Of a stretch of DNA of 64,000 nt, positions 41,459 through 53,100 are shown in pieces (the stretch's first letter is position 1; each line of letters starts with the position of its first letter). Source of the DNA: Chaenocephalus aceratus (taxonomy: Eukaryota > Chordata > Actinopteri > Perciformes > Channichthyidae); assembly GCA_023974075.1 (NCBI GenBank), contig CM043796.1, positions 20,840,427 through 20,904,426 on the forward strand. Reading direction: 5' to 3'. Made by a program: the position numbers and the translations under genes. The notes under the pieces are model-generated. The model was not told the origin of the DNA, made no database searches, and saw only the letters and a list, made by a program, of their open reading frames with translations.

Positions 41459-42717
41459 TGTCAGTACCAGATGTGTTCGGGGTACCAGATATGTTCGGGT
41501 GTATTTCCGTCGCAGTCGTCATCCGTCATATCCGTCTACTCACCTCCCTCTGCTCCCAGCGCTCTGCTGCCACACACCGGCCGTCTGCGGAACTGCAGCC
41601 GGAGGAACTCGGGACAGCTTGTTATGTGTGGGGTGCTATGGTGGGGTCCCATGTACTTGTGCACATAAATAATGTTTCTAATTATTTACAATTAAAAAAT
41701 ATATATATTCTGCGTTACTTTAGCCAACACTTTTATAAGGCCACTAGATTAGATAATTACGAAATGTGTAGATAGAATACATATCTTTCAGATTGTTATT
41801 TTGTCATCATGTTTCATGTTTTATTTACCTTTTAGTATTTTTATATAGTATCTGAACTTTGGAGAGGAGTTGGGAGACACACGACACATTAAATCACATC
41901 TACAGATCAAGACAAAGCGAATGGAAGTACTCCCATACTCCTAGCGTGAAAATGTTTGTGAAAACGTGTGCAAAGTCTCCGAAAATCCTAAAAATAAGCT
42001 CATATTTGAATTCCCCATAAAAAAACAAATCATTCAGTAAAAACAAGGCCCCACTGATCATCTACTCTCTAAGACGATTCCAGGGATGTCTGGCTTGAGT
42101 TTCTACCACCAGGGAAAGTGGACAAAAGTGCCCGAGATCAGCCTCTTAATTTACCCAGGGCCTAGTGCTTAGCTTTGGGCATGAAAATTCAGGAAACTCC
42201 CTTGAGTATTTTATTAAATATCTGAACTTTGGAGCGGAGTTGGGGGACACACGACACATCAAATCACATCTACAGATCAAGACGAAGCGAATGGAAGTAC
42301 TCCTAGCGTGTGAAAATGTTTGTGAAAAACGTGTGCAAAGTCTCTAAAAACGGAGCAGTGGCTATGATGCTAGCTTTGCGGCTAGCGGTTAGTTGTTGTT
42401 GTTTGAAGTTGTTGCTATGGAAACAACATGACGGAGAAAAAATGTATATCTTCTACATATAATAACGAACAAAGTAAAGAATGAAGTGTAGGCTATGCCT
42501 GTTTGAAGTTGTTTCTATGGAAACAACATGACGGAGAAAAGTATAATCTTCTACATATAATAACGGACAAAGTAAATAATGAAGTGTCGGCTATGTTTAA
42601 ATGTTCGGAATTTGACCATCATGGCCCTCTTGAGTTGCCGTAAAATATGACGGATGACGGGTGCGACGGAAATACACCCGAACACATCTGGTACCCCGAA
42701 CACATCTGGTACCTACA
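41459..42717. mobile_element. Ginger1-like non-autonomous element (1259 bp)
   Basis: Terminal inverted repeats of ~75 bp begin TGTCAGTACC on the left and TGTAGGTACC on the right strand, both TGTNR. Each contains two copies of GTACCAGATGTGTTCGGG, then TGTATTTCCGTCGCA. The flanks are CCGG on both sides (41455-41458, 42718-42721), a 4-bp duplication. TGTNR ends with CCGG duplications are what I recall for Ginger1. Internal direct duplications: 41851-41985 with 42221-42350, and 42401-42496 with 42501-42592. No integrase-like ORF. Confidence 0.75.
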
Positions 42718-42985
42718 CCGGACTGGGACAATAAGTCAGGCCGGGAATTATACACCCAGCCAGGCCACTACTAGTTTTTTGTGCCATTTTGCTGGATTTA
42801 TTGGTCAATTTTTACAGCATTGCTGCCCATAGTGATAGCCGTCTAAATCTACATATGGACATGGGTTACTATTTTAAACAAATCTATTTAGGAACCTATG
42901 TGAACATATTTTAAGTGGAGGTGGACCTCAAATCCTATAGGGGGGTGCGGGGGCATGCTCCCCCGGTAAGATTTTTTTTTAAATG

Positions 42986-44115
42986 CAGTGGCGAGCCGTC
43001 AGGGCCCTCTAGGCCCTCTGTGAGGGCCTAAGATATTCTAAAAAATAATATTTGAAAACATTAAAAAACATTATATTTCTTTTAATATTTTGTTGTTGTT
43101 ACATTTTTCATTAGTTTTACCAAAATAACTTGATTTAATTGTATTTAAAATAATATTTCCAAAGAAATAAATCCTTCGAATCTGCCTGTTCAGTTTCTGT
43201 TGGAATGTGAAGGGTTAAATGCCGTCTCTGAGAGTACTGTGAAGACTGGAGAGCTTGTTGGTCCCTCTGTACATTCACAGAGGGCCCGCTATAGTAACTC
43301 AACGAGAGAATAATGTCAAATGACAGTACAATTGACCAATCATATCTTCCCTCTAAATGGGCGGGCTTTATTTTCGCGGACTTTATGACAAGTTCCGCCC
43401 GCTGTGAAGTCTATGCAAGTGGTGCAGTGACGCGTCCTAAAACCCGGAAGTAAGCTTCGCTTGGATTCCCTCGACAGAAAGCAGTGGGATTTCTCCATAG
43501 GATTTTGGAAAATAGCTCAAAATAAGGTCTGTGGAAAACGAACCTGTTAGATAAATGCACGTTTTGTTCAGCCGGATAATATCCACATGTCTAGCCTACT
43601 TTTATTATTTTCGAATCATAAATCTAAACGATAGATTTATAATTAGCATAAGTTTGTTCATGATGGCTCACTTCAGTGTTAGTGATGACATCGTTGCGAA
43701 ATTATTAACCGAGTCATTTTCAAGATTGAGTTACAATGATAAACTGGGGTGGCAAAGGATCAGCTGAAGCAAGTGCTTCATCCAAAAGGACAGGAGGATG
43801 GACTTTGTGTTTCAGTGATTTGATCATCAAAGGTAGGCCTAAGTCATTTTCAATGTGGGCTGCCGTGCCGACTTAATTCATTTGTAATTGTTACTTGGCT
43901 GTGGGTGCCCGGCCTGTCATGATAGGTGTTTATATAAATGGTGTTGTTTTGTGTGGTAGAGTGTCGCTGTCATTGATGCGTTTTGCACCCCGGGCCGCTG
44001 TTTTGATATTCCGTTGAAGTATACGCTGAGACGTAATAACTCTTCTTTTTTTTCGAGGGAAGGGCGGGGGGGGGGGGTCAGAGGGCCTAGGTATACAAGT
44101 CACGGCTCGCCACTG
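42986..44115 (+). mobile_element. hAT element (1130 bp) inside the host hAT
   Basis: Ends CAGTGGCGAGCCGTCAGGGC and GTCACGGCTCGCCACTG, flanked by a perfect 8-bp duplication TTTAAATG (42978-42985, 44116-44123). It keeps a short coding remnant at 43660. It contains a poly-G run near 44066. Confidence 0.93.
43660..43767 (+). pseudogene. possible N-terminal remnant of the hAT transposase
   Basis: 35 codons: MMAHFSVSDDIVAKLLTESF, then SRLSYNDKLGWQRIS and TGA. The LS(Y/F)xxKL segment resembles the start of ZMYM1-type hAT transposases, where it is followed by a Gly-Arg-Pro-x-Pro motif that is absent here. Weak but consistent with a deleted copy. Confidence 0.35.
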
Positions 44116-45009
44116 TTTAAATGTTGGACTTAAATGCATCCATCTGGTGCATTTTGAGGGGGAAATAATGAGACTACACCCATATGAAACAGAACTGTAT
44201 ACATTTAAATAATCATAAAATCATGGCCATAATCAATAACATACCAATAACATACCATATCCAATATGAAAAAACATTGAAACTTGTTTATTTATTTGTT
44301 TCATTTATAGTTGCGAGTGTGTCTGTGCTCCTGAACCAGCCTCACCTGTCTCCCTCCTGCTCCTCTTTGAGGCAGCAGCAAAGACTAGTTTTAGGTCTCA
44401 ACAAGTTTATCTTACCTTTTTTCACCTAGTTAACATTTTATTTTTATTATTCATGCATATTTTACTAATCACTCCCCCCTCAAATGGAAATATGTGTTTA
44501 CATAAATGGTGACCAAACCCTTTGAGACCCACAGAGATAACTTGGACTAAGTTAACTATCTAAACACTCCTTTACCTCACCTGAGCTGTAGTTATCAGTC
44601 TCTCAGTCTGACAGGAGAGGACTCTCCTCCACCTTGTTGTTGAAAAAGCTGCTTATATCCGTTAGCGCAGCTAGCTAGCACCAGATGCTAACAACAACAA
44701 TACACGTAACCGGTGCGCGCGCTTTATCTCACTCGCTCGCGCCACATTACACACCCTCCCGAGCTTGAATGACACACAGAGACCAATCGAGGGCATTAGT
44801 GTATGAAAGTGGCCATGTCGGCAGGCCACATCATGTAGACAGCCAGTCACCCTCAGTGAGGCAGAGTCAGACCCACTTTTGCGCAGCGTTGCGTTCACAA
44901 TACATACATAAAAAGTGAGAAATTCCACAGGCCAGCAGGCCACTTAACAGGCCAGGCCATCGGGAAACCTCCCGGTCCTCCCGATGGCCAGTCCGGGCCT
45001 GTCTCCTGC

Positions 45010-46010
45010 TGTGTGTTTTTCTGAGCTTGGCCTGATCGGTAGGTAGACCTTCTGCTAGTATCATTCTTCCTGAATGTTCTTAACCTAGTATTGTTATCGT
45101 AACATCACCTTAAACTTAATGTCTGCTAGGCTCTGCGCTGGAAGCGTGATAAAGGACTGCTGTTTTGCCTCCTCGTCTGTGTTGCATCCACGACTGCTCT
45201 AAGTTTGCGAGTGTCTTGCCTGCCTGACTGTTGCCTGGACGGCTGGTCTACCCTCACGGCTGTGTCTGTCTGCACAGCCGGCTTGCCTGCCTCTGTTAAT
45301 GATTAGTTATTTCATTGAGTTAATTTTCGTTTGTTTATTTAATTCAAGATTAAGTAGACTGTTAGGTTGATTTTCATCTCTTTGGTTTAGTTTTCGACCC
45401 TGTTGCTTTAAATTTGTTTTGTTTATTTCAGTTAATATCAGTTACTTGAAATCAATTGTATGTAGTATTCTTGACTTTTTAATGTCTTATACTTATCTTA
45501 TGTGTTGGTCTGTGTATTAATTTGTGTTTACTGTTTATCCCAGTAATTGTTTCTTGTTTGCCCCTCTTAGTTGCCGAGAGCCAAAGGTGTGGTGCTGGTG
45601 TCCCCGGTGGTGGCTTCCCCCTTTGTGTGTCGTGCTGTGCTCCCCCCTGATTTGTGTTCCTTCGTGTGAGTGTGTAGTGATCACGGGTGCCTTAATTTAC
45701 TATGTTGGGATCCCTCTCACCCCTCGTCACCTCCATCCACTGGTAAGCCTCAGCATCCCTGAATTAAGAGTTACCCCCCTTTATTTTCAGTGTGTATGGT
45801 CTTATGGTGTTTTTAATGATATTTTAATGCCAGAAATAAAACATTTGATAAATTGGAACCACGTCTCCTGCCCCTCAGTATCACGAACCTGAGTGCCTTG
45901 TTGGTACTTGGAATAATTATTTCCTTGTGTGCAATTCCCAAGATGGCGTTGTCTGGCTTTTAGTTTAATAGGATTTCCAACAAACACCCCCCACGTGCCG
46001 CCACATTACC
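45010..46010. other. transcribed-repeat-like sequence, possibly LTR or leader
   Basis: It continues the sequence left of 41450. Non-repetitive within the window, TG-rich, with an ORF 45524-45892 of no known family, an AATAAAA at 45835 and the phrase CAATTCCCAAGATGGCGTTG near 45930. It could be a retrotransposon LTR/leader; no partner LTR is in the window. Confidence 0.25.
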
Positions 46011-47136
46011 AAAACACTTTTTGGCATAAATTCACGATTATCTGGAAATGCACGATTATCTGGAAATGTACCATTACGTCATCTGACTTGGACTTCTAAT
46101 TTATTCGATAATTGAGGATTACTTTGTTTACACTCACTTTGCATCAGCATTTGTTCATCCAGTATTCTAATATAGATGATTATTATGCTTTTATGATGTA
46201 AAAAATATTCAAATAACCTGTTTTGAGTTCTGTTTTGCCTACCTTGCCTACCTCATCAAGTTTTTAAACCCCAAGAATCAGCACACCTTGACTAAATGTA
46301 TTTGTCACTCCAAGACTTCTATATACTATCACAGTAGATAAACAGTGCTGCTAAACATCGATAAAGTCACAGCTGTCTTTGGATGATGGTTTGTTTATAA
46401 GTTATGCCAATTCTTTTGGGCAGTGTGACGTGTCCATTGGTGTTTTTCTGGCGAGGACTTGTCATTTATTTTCCTGCCAATACATATCCCTAAACATGAG
46501 ATGCATCATTCCATTTCATATCCACAATCACACACGGGGCACTTGGCATGACTTGCAACCATAAGGGATGTTTTCTTACAGATTACGCACTTTCTGCACC
46601 CTACAGTCCCTGTTTTGGACTGTTGGAAACATTGAAACTGTAGTGGAGTGATTACTATTCTGGTCCCGGTTCTCGGAGGCATAACAATGTGTCAGTGAGC
46701 CAGCAACAAAGACGTATTCTTGTTTTATGTGCTCGAAAACTAAGCTCTCGTTATCCTTTTACAGGAGGCTGCATGTGAAATAATAGACTATCTGCAAAGG
46801 TTGTAGAAGAAAAGATGAAACTGCATGACAGTTATTAAGTAGCATTGGGAAAAAAAAAAAAAAGTAAGAACAATGTGAAAGCATTAGTGCAAAAGAAAAA
46901 GTAAAAATATCAATTAAAGTATAAGTAACACGGGTAAGAAGGGCAAACTCAAAGAGCAGGGTCTTTTAGATAACAGGAACATATGATTTTAACACTGACA
47001 TTTCAAATTGGGAAGGTTTTAATGAATCTTTGCATTGGATGCATGACTCTGGGGAAACAACACCATTATTATTATACATTATTCTCTTCAACTGACCATC
47101 AATAAATCAGATTCTCATCTCATGTTTCTTATCACA
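46011..47136. other. unique DNA, no gene seen
   Basis: One small tandem duplication (CACGATTATCTGGAAATG twice, 46033-46069). Otherwise AT-rich without coding signals. Confidence 0.45.
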
Positions 47137-48118
47137 GCATCTGTCATGGTCCAGCAGAGCAGGTTGGACCCAAGTGCAGGATGAACAATGGTTTAATAAA
47201 AAAATACTTTGATTCAAGATTGGGTTCCAGGCAGGACAAACCGAACAGAACTCTTCCATGGTTTAACTGAAGGATCTGACAAACACCAACAGAACAGCAG
47301 AACTTAAACACATGCCGATCTAATCACAATGACAAGACACAGCTGGGCAAGGAAGGAAAAACACAAGAGGTGCTTTCACACCGGAGTACTTTTCCCCGTA
47401 CTTTTCCCTTTTAGTTCCGATAGTTCCTGGGATTTTGCGTTTACACCAAAAAGAGAACTTAGTTCATGAGAACTTTTCAGTCCCTGCTAGAGAGGTGGTA
47501 CCTTCCTGGGGAGAAAAAAGTTCCAATTTCTGATTGGCTAGGCGAATTGCAAACCACCCCGCGTAAAACTCTGAAAGGTTTTGTGAAGCCGCCATTGTAT
47601 TTGCTGGCATTAGCATTATTAGCAATAGCCCAGCGAAAACGGATAGAGACTAACTTATGGCAACACAAAAAAAAACATGGGAGTGGTGGAGTGATGAAAA
47701 GGTGTCGAGGTTCTGGCGATTTACTCGGAAGGCTTCAGTAGAAGCTGTTGGGAGTCCCAGCAGCTTCTACTGAAGCCAGTCCCCAACTCCGGGGACTTCC
47801 GGCGGCAATATATGCCGTGAAGTTGTTTGCGGCCTGCCAGTAAACCCAAAGCAGAAGAAGAAGTGACGTCAGCGGCTTCATTTGCGTAATCTTCCCTCAG
47901 GGACTTATTCCGGTGTGAACGCGATCTGCTCTTTAGTTCCATGGGGGAACTAAGTGCTGGGAACTAAGTACGGCAAAGTACTTGGTGTGGAAGGGCACCA
48001 GGTGAAAACAAATCAGGTAATCAAACAGGAAGGAAAACAGGGAGACGGGAAGTGAAAACAGACATAACAGGGTGTGGACACTTTTCAAAACAAAACAGGA
48101 AACATTGTGACGGCATCA
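47137..48118. repeat. interspersed repeat interrupted by a TIR element
   Basis: Left part TGTCATGGTCCAGCAGAGCA... and right part AGGTGAAAACAAATCAGGTA...ACATTGTGACGGC have the CAGG/AACAGG-rich style of a common fish repeat, with an insertion at 47369-47999. 62587-62945 has a similar style. Class not assigned. Confidence 0.4.
47369..47999. mobile_element. palindromic TIR element C, relative of element A
   Basis: Ends GGTGCTTTCACACCGGAGTA and (complement) GGTGCCCTTCCACACCAAGT. In reverse order it shares with element A the CRE (TGACGTCA, 47864-47871), the GCAAATGAAGCCGCTGACG context, the 47-bp palindrome (47731-47777) and the TTAGCATTATTAGCA stretch. More diverged than A and B are from each other. 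Confidence 0.75.
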
Positions 48119-50103
48119 ACTTTTTGACAGAGCACATCCCTATGTGGACAGATTTTACATTTTACAGAACTTAGTTTTTTTGTGAAACTGTGTCCATTTT
48201 GTTAAACTCCAGTCAGGAAATGTAATTACTTGAGCTTTGTCTTCCAGTAATGAGTCTACATCGATATATTTTCTCGCCTTGGAATCCACACAATGGACTT
48301 ACAGCCAAGTTGCAAGAGCTGTTAATTTCACTTTAGCGGCAGAGACTAATTGCTAATTGTTGCTAATTGCTGCTTTGTCTCCGGTGATGCTACCAGCCGG
48401 CTCTCTTAGGGGAGCTTTTGGCCAATCTCCTGCTGAGAACCCGCTGTGGCTCCATCTGAGGCAAACCAACAATTAGACCCACCTCGCTGCATGGACTGAA
48501 GTTCAATTAACTGGATGGAATTCACAATAATGAATCAAATTGGGACCACCATGGAATAGGGGAAGCTGAACATGTAGCTCAGTCATTTATCTTTGAAATG
48601 ATTCACAGAGAGAATAATAGAACTTACAGCTTCAGTGTGCTGTTGTAGTTTAAGCCGTCTGGTGGAAGCCACGGCCTCATCTATCAGTCTAGGCCGGGTA
48701 ACTTACAACAAATATCCGAATAATTTAATTTAGTGTTCGCCGCATCAACTACCTGGGGAGGGTACTTAGTTCACACATAGTCCTCCAGTTTCATTAAATC
48801 CATTATGCTGGCCCAGAGTGGCCATGTGAAGCACACCCATTCCTATGTTACGAAGGTTTACTATGTTCCCCAGCTCTATGAACATAGCACATCATAGAAA
48901 AGCTGGTCATTTACTTTTATTTTAAAGGAGTTAAATAAAAAAAGGTTGGGTGTTCCAAATGTACCTTTCTGTTAAAAATCCCATTGAACCAAATCAATAA
49001 AGTGTCAAATATATAAATTATTTAAATATGAACAACAGAGAACAAAACAAAATATAACACTGAACCCCCCAGACTCTTGAATATTCTGTGCTGGGTCAGA
49101 TGTGTCCCTTAACACCACAGTTTTAGAGACCTTGAAAAATAAAAATAAAAATTAATAATAATAACAATTTAATCATCTGACTGAAATCTATAGAAGTGTT
49201 AATGGAATTTAACAGTAAATCGAACTGAAATACATAGGACCCTTGGAACATAGATGCACGTATTAGATAAAGTCGTTTGAATGGCTCAATGATTTGAGTC
49301 ATCTACTTGGCCCATAAGATCGAGTCATTTGATTTACCCAATGATTCAAGTCACTAAATGAACTGCAAACATTACACAACATTGATTTAAGGAGTAAAAG
49401 TTGAATGTTTTTTGTTTTAAGATTTTTAAGTGGGGTTGAAAAGTAACATTTCTGAAGACCAGATCCAGGTTCGGTCGTGCAACACAGGAGAAAGTGCCTA
49501 CATCTGTAAACCCAGTGGTTTCTAGCCATATGCCAGGGAAGTCCTCGAGCAGGCTGAATTGCATTCCATCCAACCAAACACAGCAGCAGGTGATTTCAGT
49601 GATTACACCCCCCCTCTCTGGCTGAAGGTGCTAATAAGTGTATCAGCTGTTGGGATGGAATGAAACTATGCAAAATGTTGGCACTGTAACATCATTGGAC
49701 TGTTACTGAAGATGACTCCACTAAGTGATGATGTGTCCAACACTGAAGTATAATGTCTGACATGGGACAGATAAGCTTTTTTATGATGACTTGTTTACTC
49801 CCAGCAGTGTAAACTTTTGTACCTTACAACTTTGGCATTGATACAAGGACTGGTCACTTTGTGAATACAGCTATAATGGGGATGTATTGAAGAACTGTTT
49901 TGGTTTAAAATGTAATCAAGAAATATGAACACATACACACTATGTGCCCATGTAGGCCTGTTAATATGATTGAACACACACCCTTTTTGTATTAACTGTA
50001 TGCAGAATACTGATAATTTTGTATACAATCAGTAAAAAGCACAAGTTGTGATCAAATGGAACCAAAGGTCTTTCAACCATCAATCAGCATTTATTTAAGG
50101 CAG
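48119..50103. other. unique DNA with a candidate conserved non-coding block
   Basis: 48290-48560 is non-repetitive, contains three TAATTG words in 25 bases (GACTAATTGCTAATTGTTGC...) and few CpGs, a style common in developmental enhancers. No gene seen in the rest. Confidence 0.3.
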
Positions 50104-50195
50104 ATGCTATTTACACCCGGGTGTCAGTAGCTAACAATGCTATTTACACCCGGGTGTCCGTATTAGCTAACAATGCTATTTACACCCGGGCTACA
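50104..50195. repeat. short tandem repeat, 2.6 units of 33-36 bp
   Basis: ATGCTATTTACACCCGGGTG starts at 50104, 50137 and 50173, each with a TTACACCCGGGTGT near-palindrome, separated by AGCTAACA. Confidence 0.9.
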
Positions 50196-53100
50196 CTTTA
50201 GATACTGTTTTGGATGTATAGGTATTTATGGAAATGTTTCTTTGATAATTCCATTCCCTTGTGAATCATAAGACATTTGTAAAACTTGTTTACTTTGTTT
50301 GTGGAGTTATGGCAGGAAATTAGCTCCATAGAAGCAAGCCTTGAGTTAAACACATGAAAAATAGCTGTGGAGAAATGGGTCACACTCCTATTTGGTGAGG
50401 AATTCTTCTATGTTTATTGACGCTGGTAGTTGCATTAACGTTGGCTGATAACTGATTGACATTACAAAAGGGACATAAATAGACCCCTAAATAGTTACAA
50501 GTTGTACCCATGGATCTCGACCGCTTATTTTCTCCTTCTCTTTCATCTGGGTTCTCTGTTCTCTCTCCAAGCTTTAGTGCATTTGTTTCTGTGTTCTCCT
50601 TTGTTCTCCTCTAGTCCCCTAACATCTCCTCTCCCCCTGGGCCTCAGCAGGAGGTCTTGTCAACTCCGAAGCTGTGTGTGTTTGTCCTCTTCCAATCTCC
50701 CCTTTTTTGTCCCCCCTTTTTCTATTTCCATCTCCCCTCTCTGCTCGCCCCTCTTTCCCTAAGGAGGTCAAGTTGTTCTGTGAAGTTGTGCCTGTGTTTG
50801 TCGCCCTATACGCCGCCCCCTCTCCCACTGCGCTCTCCCTTCCATACCTAAACGAGAGGTCTTGTCAGATACATAACTCTGTGTAAGCCTCTCCTCTCTA
50901 CTCCAATATAACACAATGTGTTTGCCTTCAAGGGATGTGTTGAATCCCTGCTATCAGCCTTTGATAACATTTGTTTTTTTTACAAGTTATAGAGAAACTG
51001 GTGTAATTCTTGTGTCGAAATAGGATGTGCAATGTATGTTTTTCGTAGAAGAGATAAAAGTCACACATTTGGTATTGTTACATGTTCTTGTATGAAAATG
51101 TTACAATGTAAAATTGTACAATTAAAAGTACTTTTGCCACCACTTTTGATACAAAAATGCTGTACTTCTAGACTTGATTCACCTTCAATTTTACTTTAAC
51201 TACACGTTTTAAACCCAATAAATAAAACTGATGCTTTACACTCAAGGTTTTCTCTTTTTTTGTCGACAGTAATGGGCAGAGGGCCTATCGGGGTGGTCTG
51301 AGCACGATTACCTATCACCAGCTTGCCCCTAGCTTCAAGTGATTGTTACCAAAATGTTCCCATAACAGACTTTACGTGTAGTCTGTTTTAAAGTCAGAAG
51401 CTACGACCAGGGACAAACTGCTTGGATGTGAATCTGTCAAGTCAGGTTTCAGGGAAGGAGAGCATTTAGTCTCATTCTGACAGGAACAAGTGTTCACATT
51501 AAAAATGAAAATCCTATTGTATGTTAACCTGGCTCTTTACTAGCCCAGTGTCTTGGGCTTTTCTTTTGTATGCATCCAGCAGACTGGGGGCATATACGGA
51601 GGCAAGGCACCGTCCATTACTACTGAGCGCTTTGTGTGTCAGACTGGAATAATTCACTGTAAGAAAAAGGGTTTGTATGCATGACCAAAATAATATTTAG
51701 TAAAGAAGTGCTTGTTCGCTAATCAGCACTCATGACACATATCCAAATATTAATTCTGTATATAACTTTTGGAGTCACTGGCGGCTAAGATGCATTGCTG
51801 CTTCTGCATAAATACATATTTTATCCTTTGAATGCCTTCTTAAACAGCTCTGATCATACTTGTATAGGAAGGAAAAAGCATGATGGAAGGAGAAGAAATA
51901 CAGGACAGAAAATAAAGTATTTTTTAATCAGAAGGATGACTGGGTGATCTTCTGCTCCCTCAGCACAACTACTCATCTACTGCATCTCTCCATCCGTATC
52001 CAGCTGTATTACCTTATTAAAAGTCTCTACTGTTTAGGCTTTGCAAAAGCCCTCATTAACTTTTTATGTCAATGCACTCCACTGGTGATGAATAGCTGCT
52101 ACATCATTGGGTCAATGCTGCAAAATGAAAGCCTCGGTGCTTATAATGAAGTCCTACACAAAACAGTTGACCTGCTCTGGGACACTCATCAGAGATAACA
52201 AGCCTTGTATCTTTTGTCCCCCTTATGCTGCGTTCCAGATAATTTTTTCCTCCTGGAAAAAAGGCAATGGAATGCCACTCAAAGTCAGGGTGGAGAGCAC
52301 CTGTAAACTTGGTGCAAATTAATCTATGAAGAAGTAGTTGTCTGACATCACACAACAATAGAAGAACAACTATATGGTAGATACGTTTGCTGCATTTAAA
52401 TTGATCTCAAGTTGTGTCGCCTATGTTATAATGTGGTTACTCGATAAGTGTGCTTCTACCACAATGCAGAAAAGGTTGAAGACTCATGCCATATTCAGTA
52501 GTATCCTACGGTGATAAGCAAATCCTAACGGGGTCTGCAGCATTCACGGCTGATCACTGTTTTGTTATTAGCTTGTTTTATCGCATTATCACCATGTGTC
52601 AATTAGTGGCCTATATAGATAAGACTGGTCAATACACTCGTGTTGAGGATGTCAATAAGCAGCCCAATAGCATTCTTTTGGGAGAATATGTCAGTTAAGC
52701 AGTTTGTGGTCCTCCCACTCAATGGTTTTATCACTTCTTTTACAATGTTGAATGGCCCTTGTTGAGCTTTATTCAACAGTGTTGGTACAATCATAGCTTA
52801 ACAAATCTATACATGGCTAGTTTTCTTAACATGCCAAAGCGGCCTGTGTTGGCAACTGGCAAAATAAAGCTATAGAAGCTAAAATAATCTCTCAGCCACA
52901 GCAAGTTCTTCACAAGGCTGTGCTGTTTAGGCAACAAAACTACTTAATTAGCTTAACAAATATCTTTGTCTTCTTGTGAAAAAGACACATGACATAACAT
53001 TTTTTTCTTTGTGGGTCTACCAAAGGATAATCTACAAGTGTAAACATGTTAAACAAAACAACACGATTTCCAATATATCTGATTTAACTGATGAACACGA

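Larger units (their letters stand above)
41450..45001. mobile_element. hAT-like host element hosting two later insertions
   Basis: Ends CAGGGCCGG and CCGGGCCTG, flanked by a perfect 8-bp duplication TCTCCTGC (41442-41449 and 45002-45009). The left terminus is split after nine bases by a 1259-bp insertion and resumes at 42722 (ACTGGGACAATAAGTCAGG); the right end has a GGGAAACCTCCCGGTCCTCC-type hairpin. Removing both insertions and their duplications leaves about 1.15 kb. No transposase frame. Confidence 0.85.

Noticed and set aside
45524..45892. 122-codon Cys/Leu-rich frame
   Set aside because: No recognisable domain. Composition is explained by a TG-rich repeat-like stretch.
50502..50886. 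Ser/Leu/Pro-rich frames of 60-86 codons
   Set aside because: They arise from a CT-rich tract; overlapping frames look equally plausible, as expected for simple composition.
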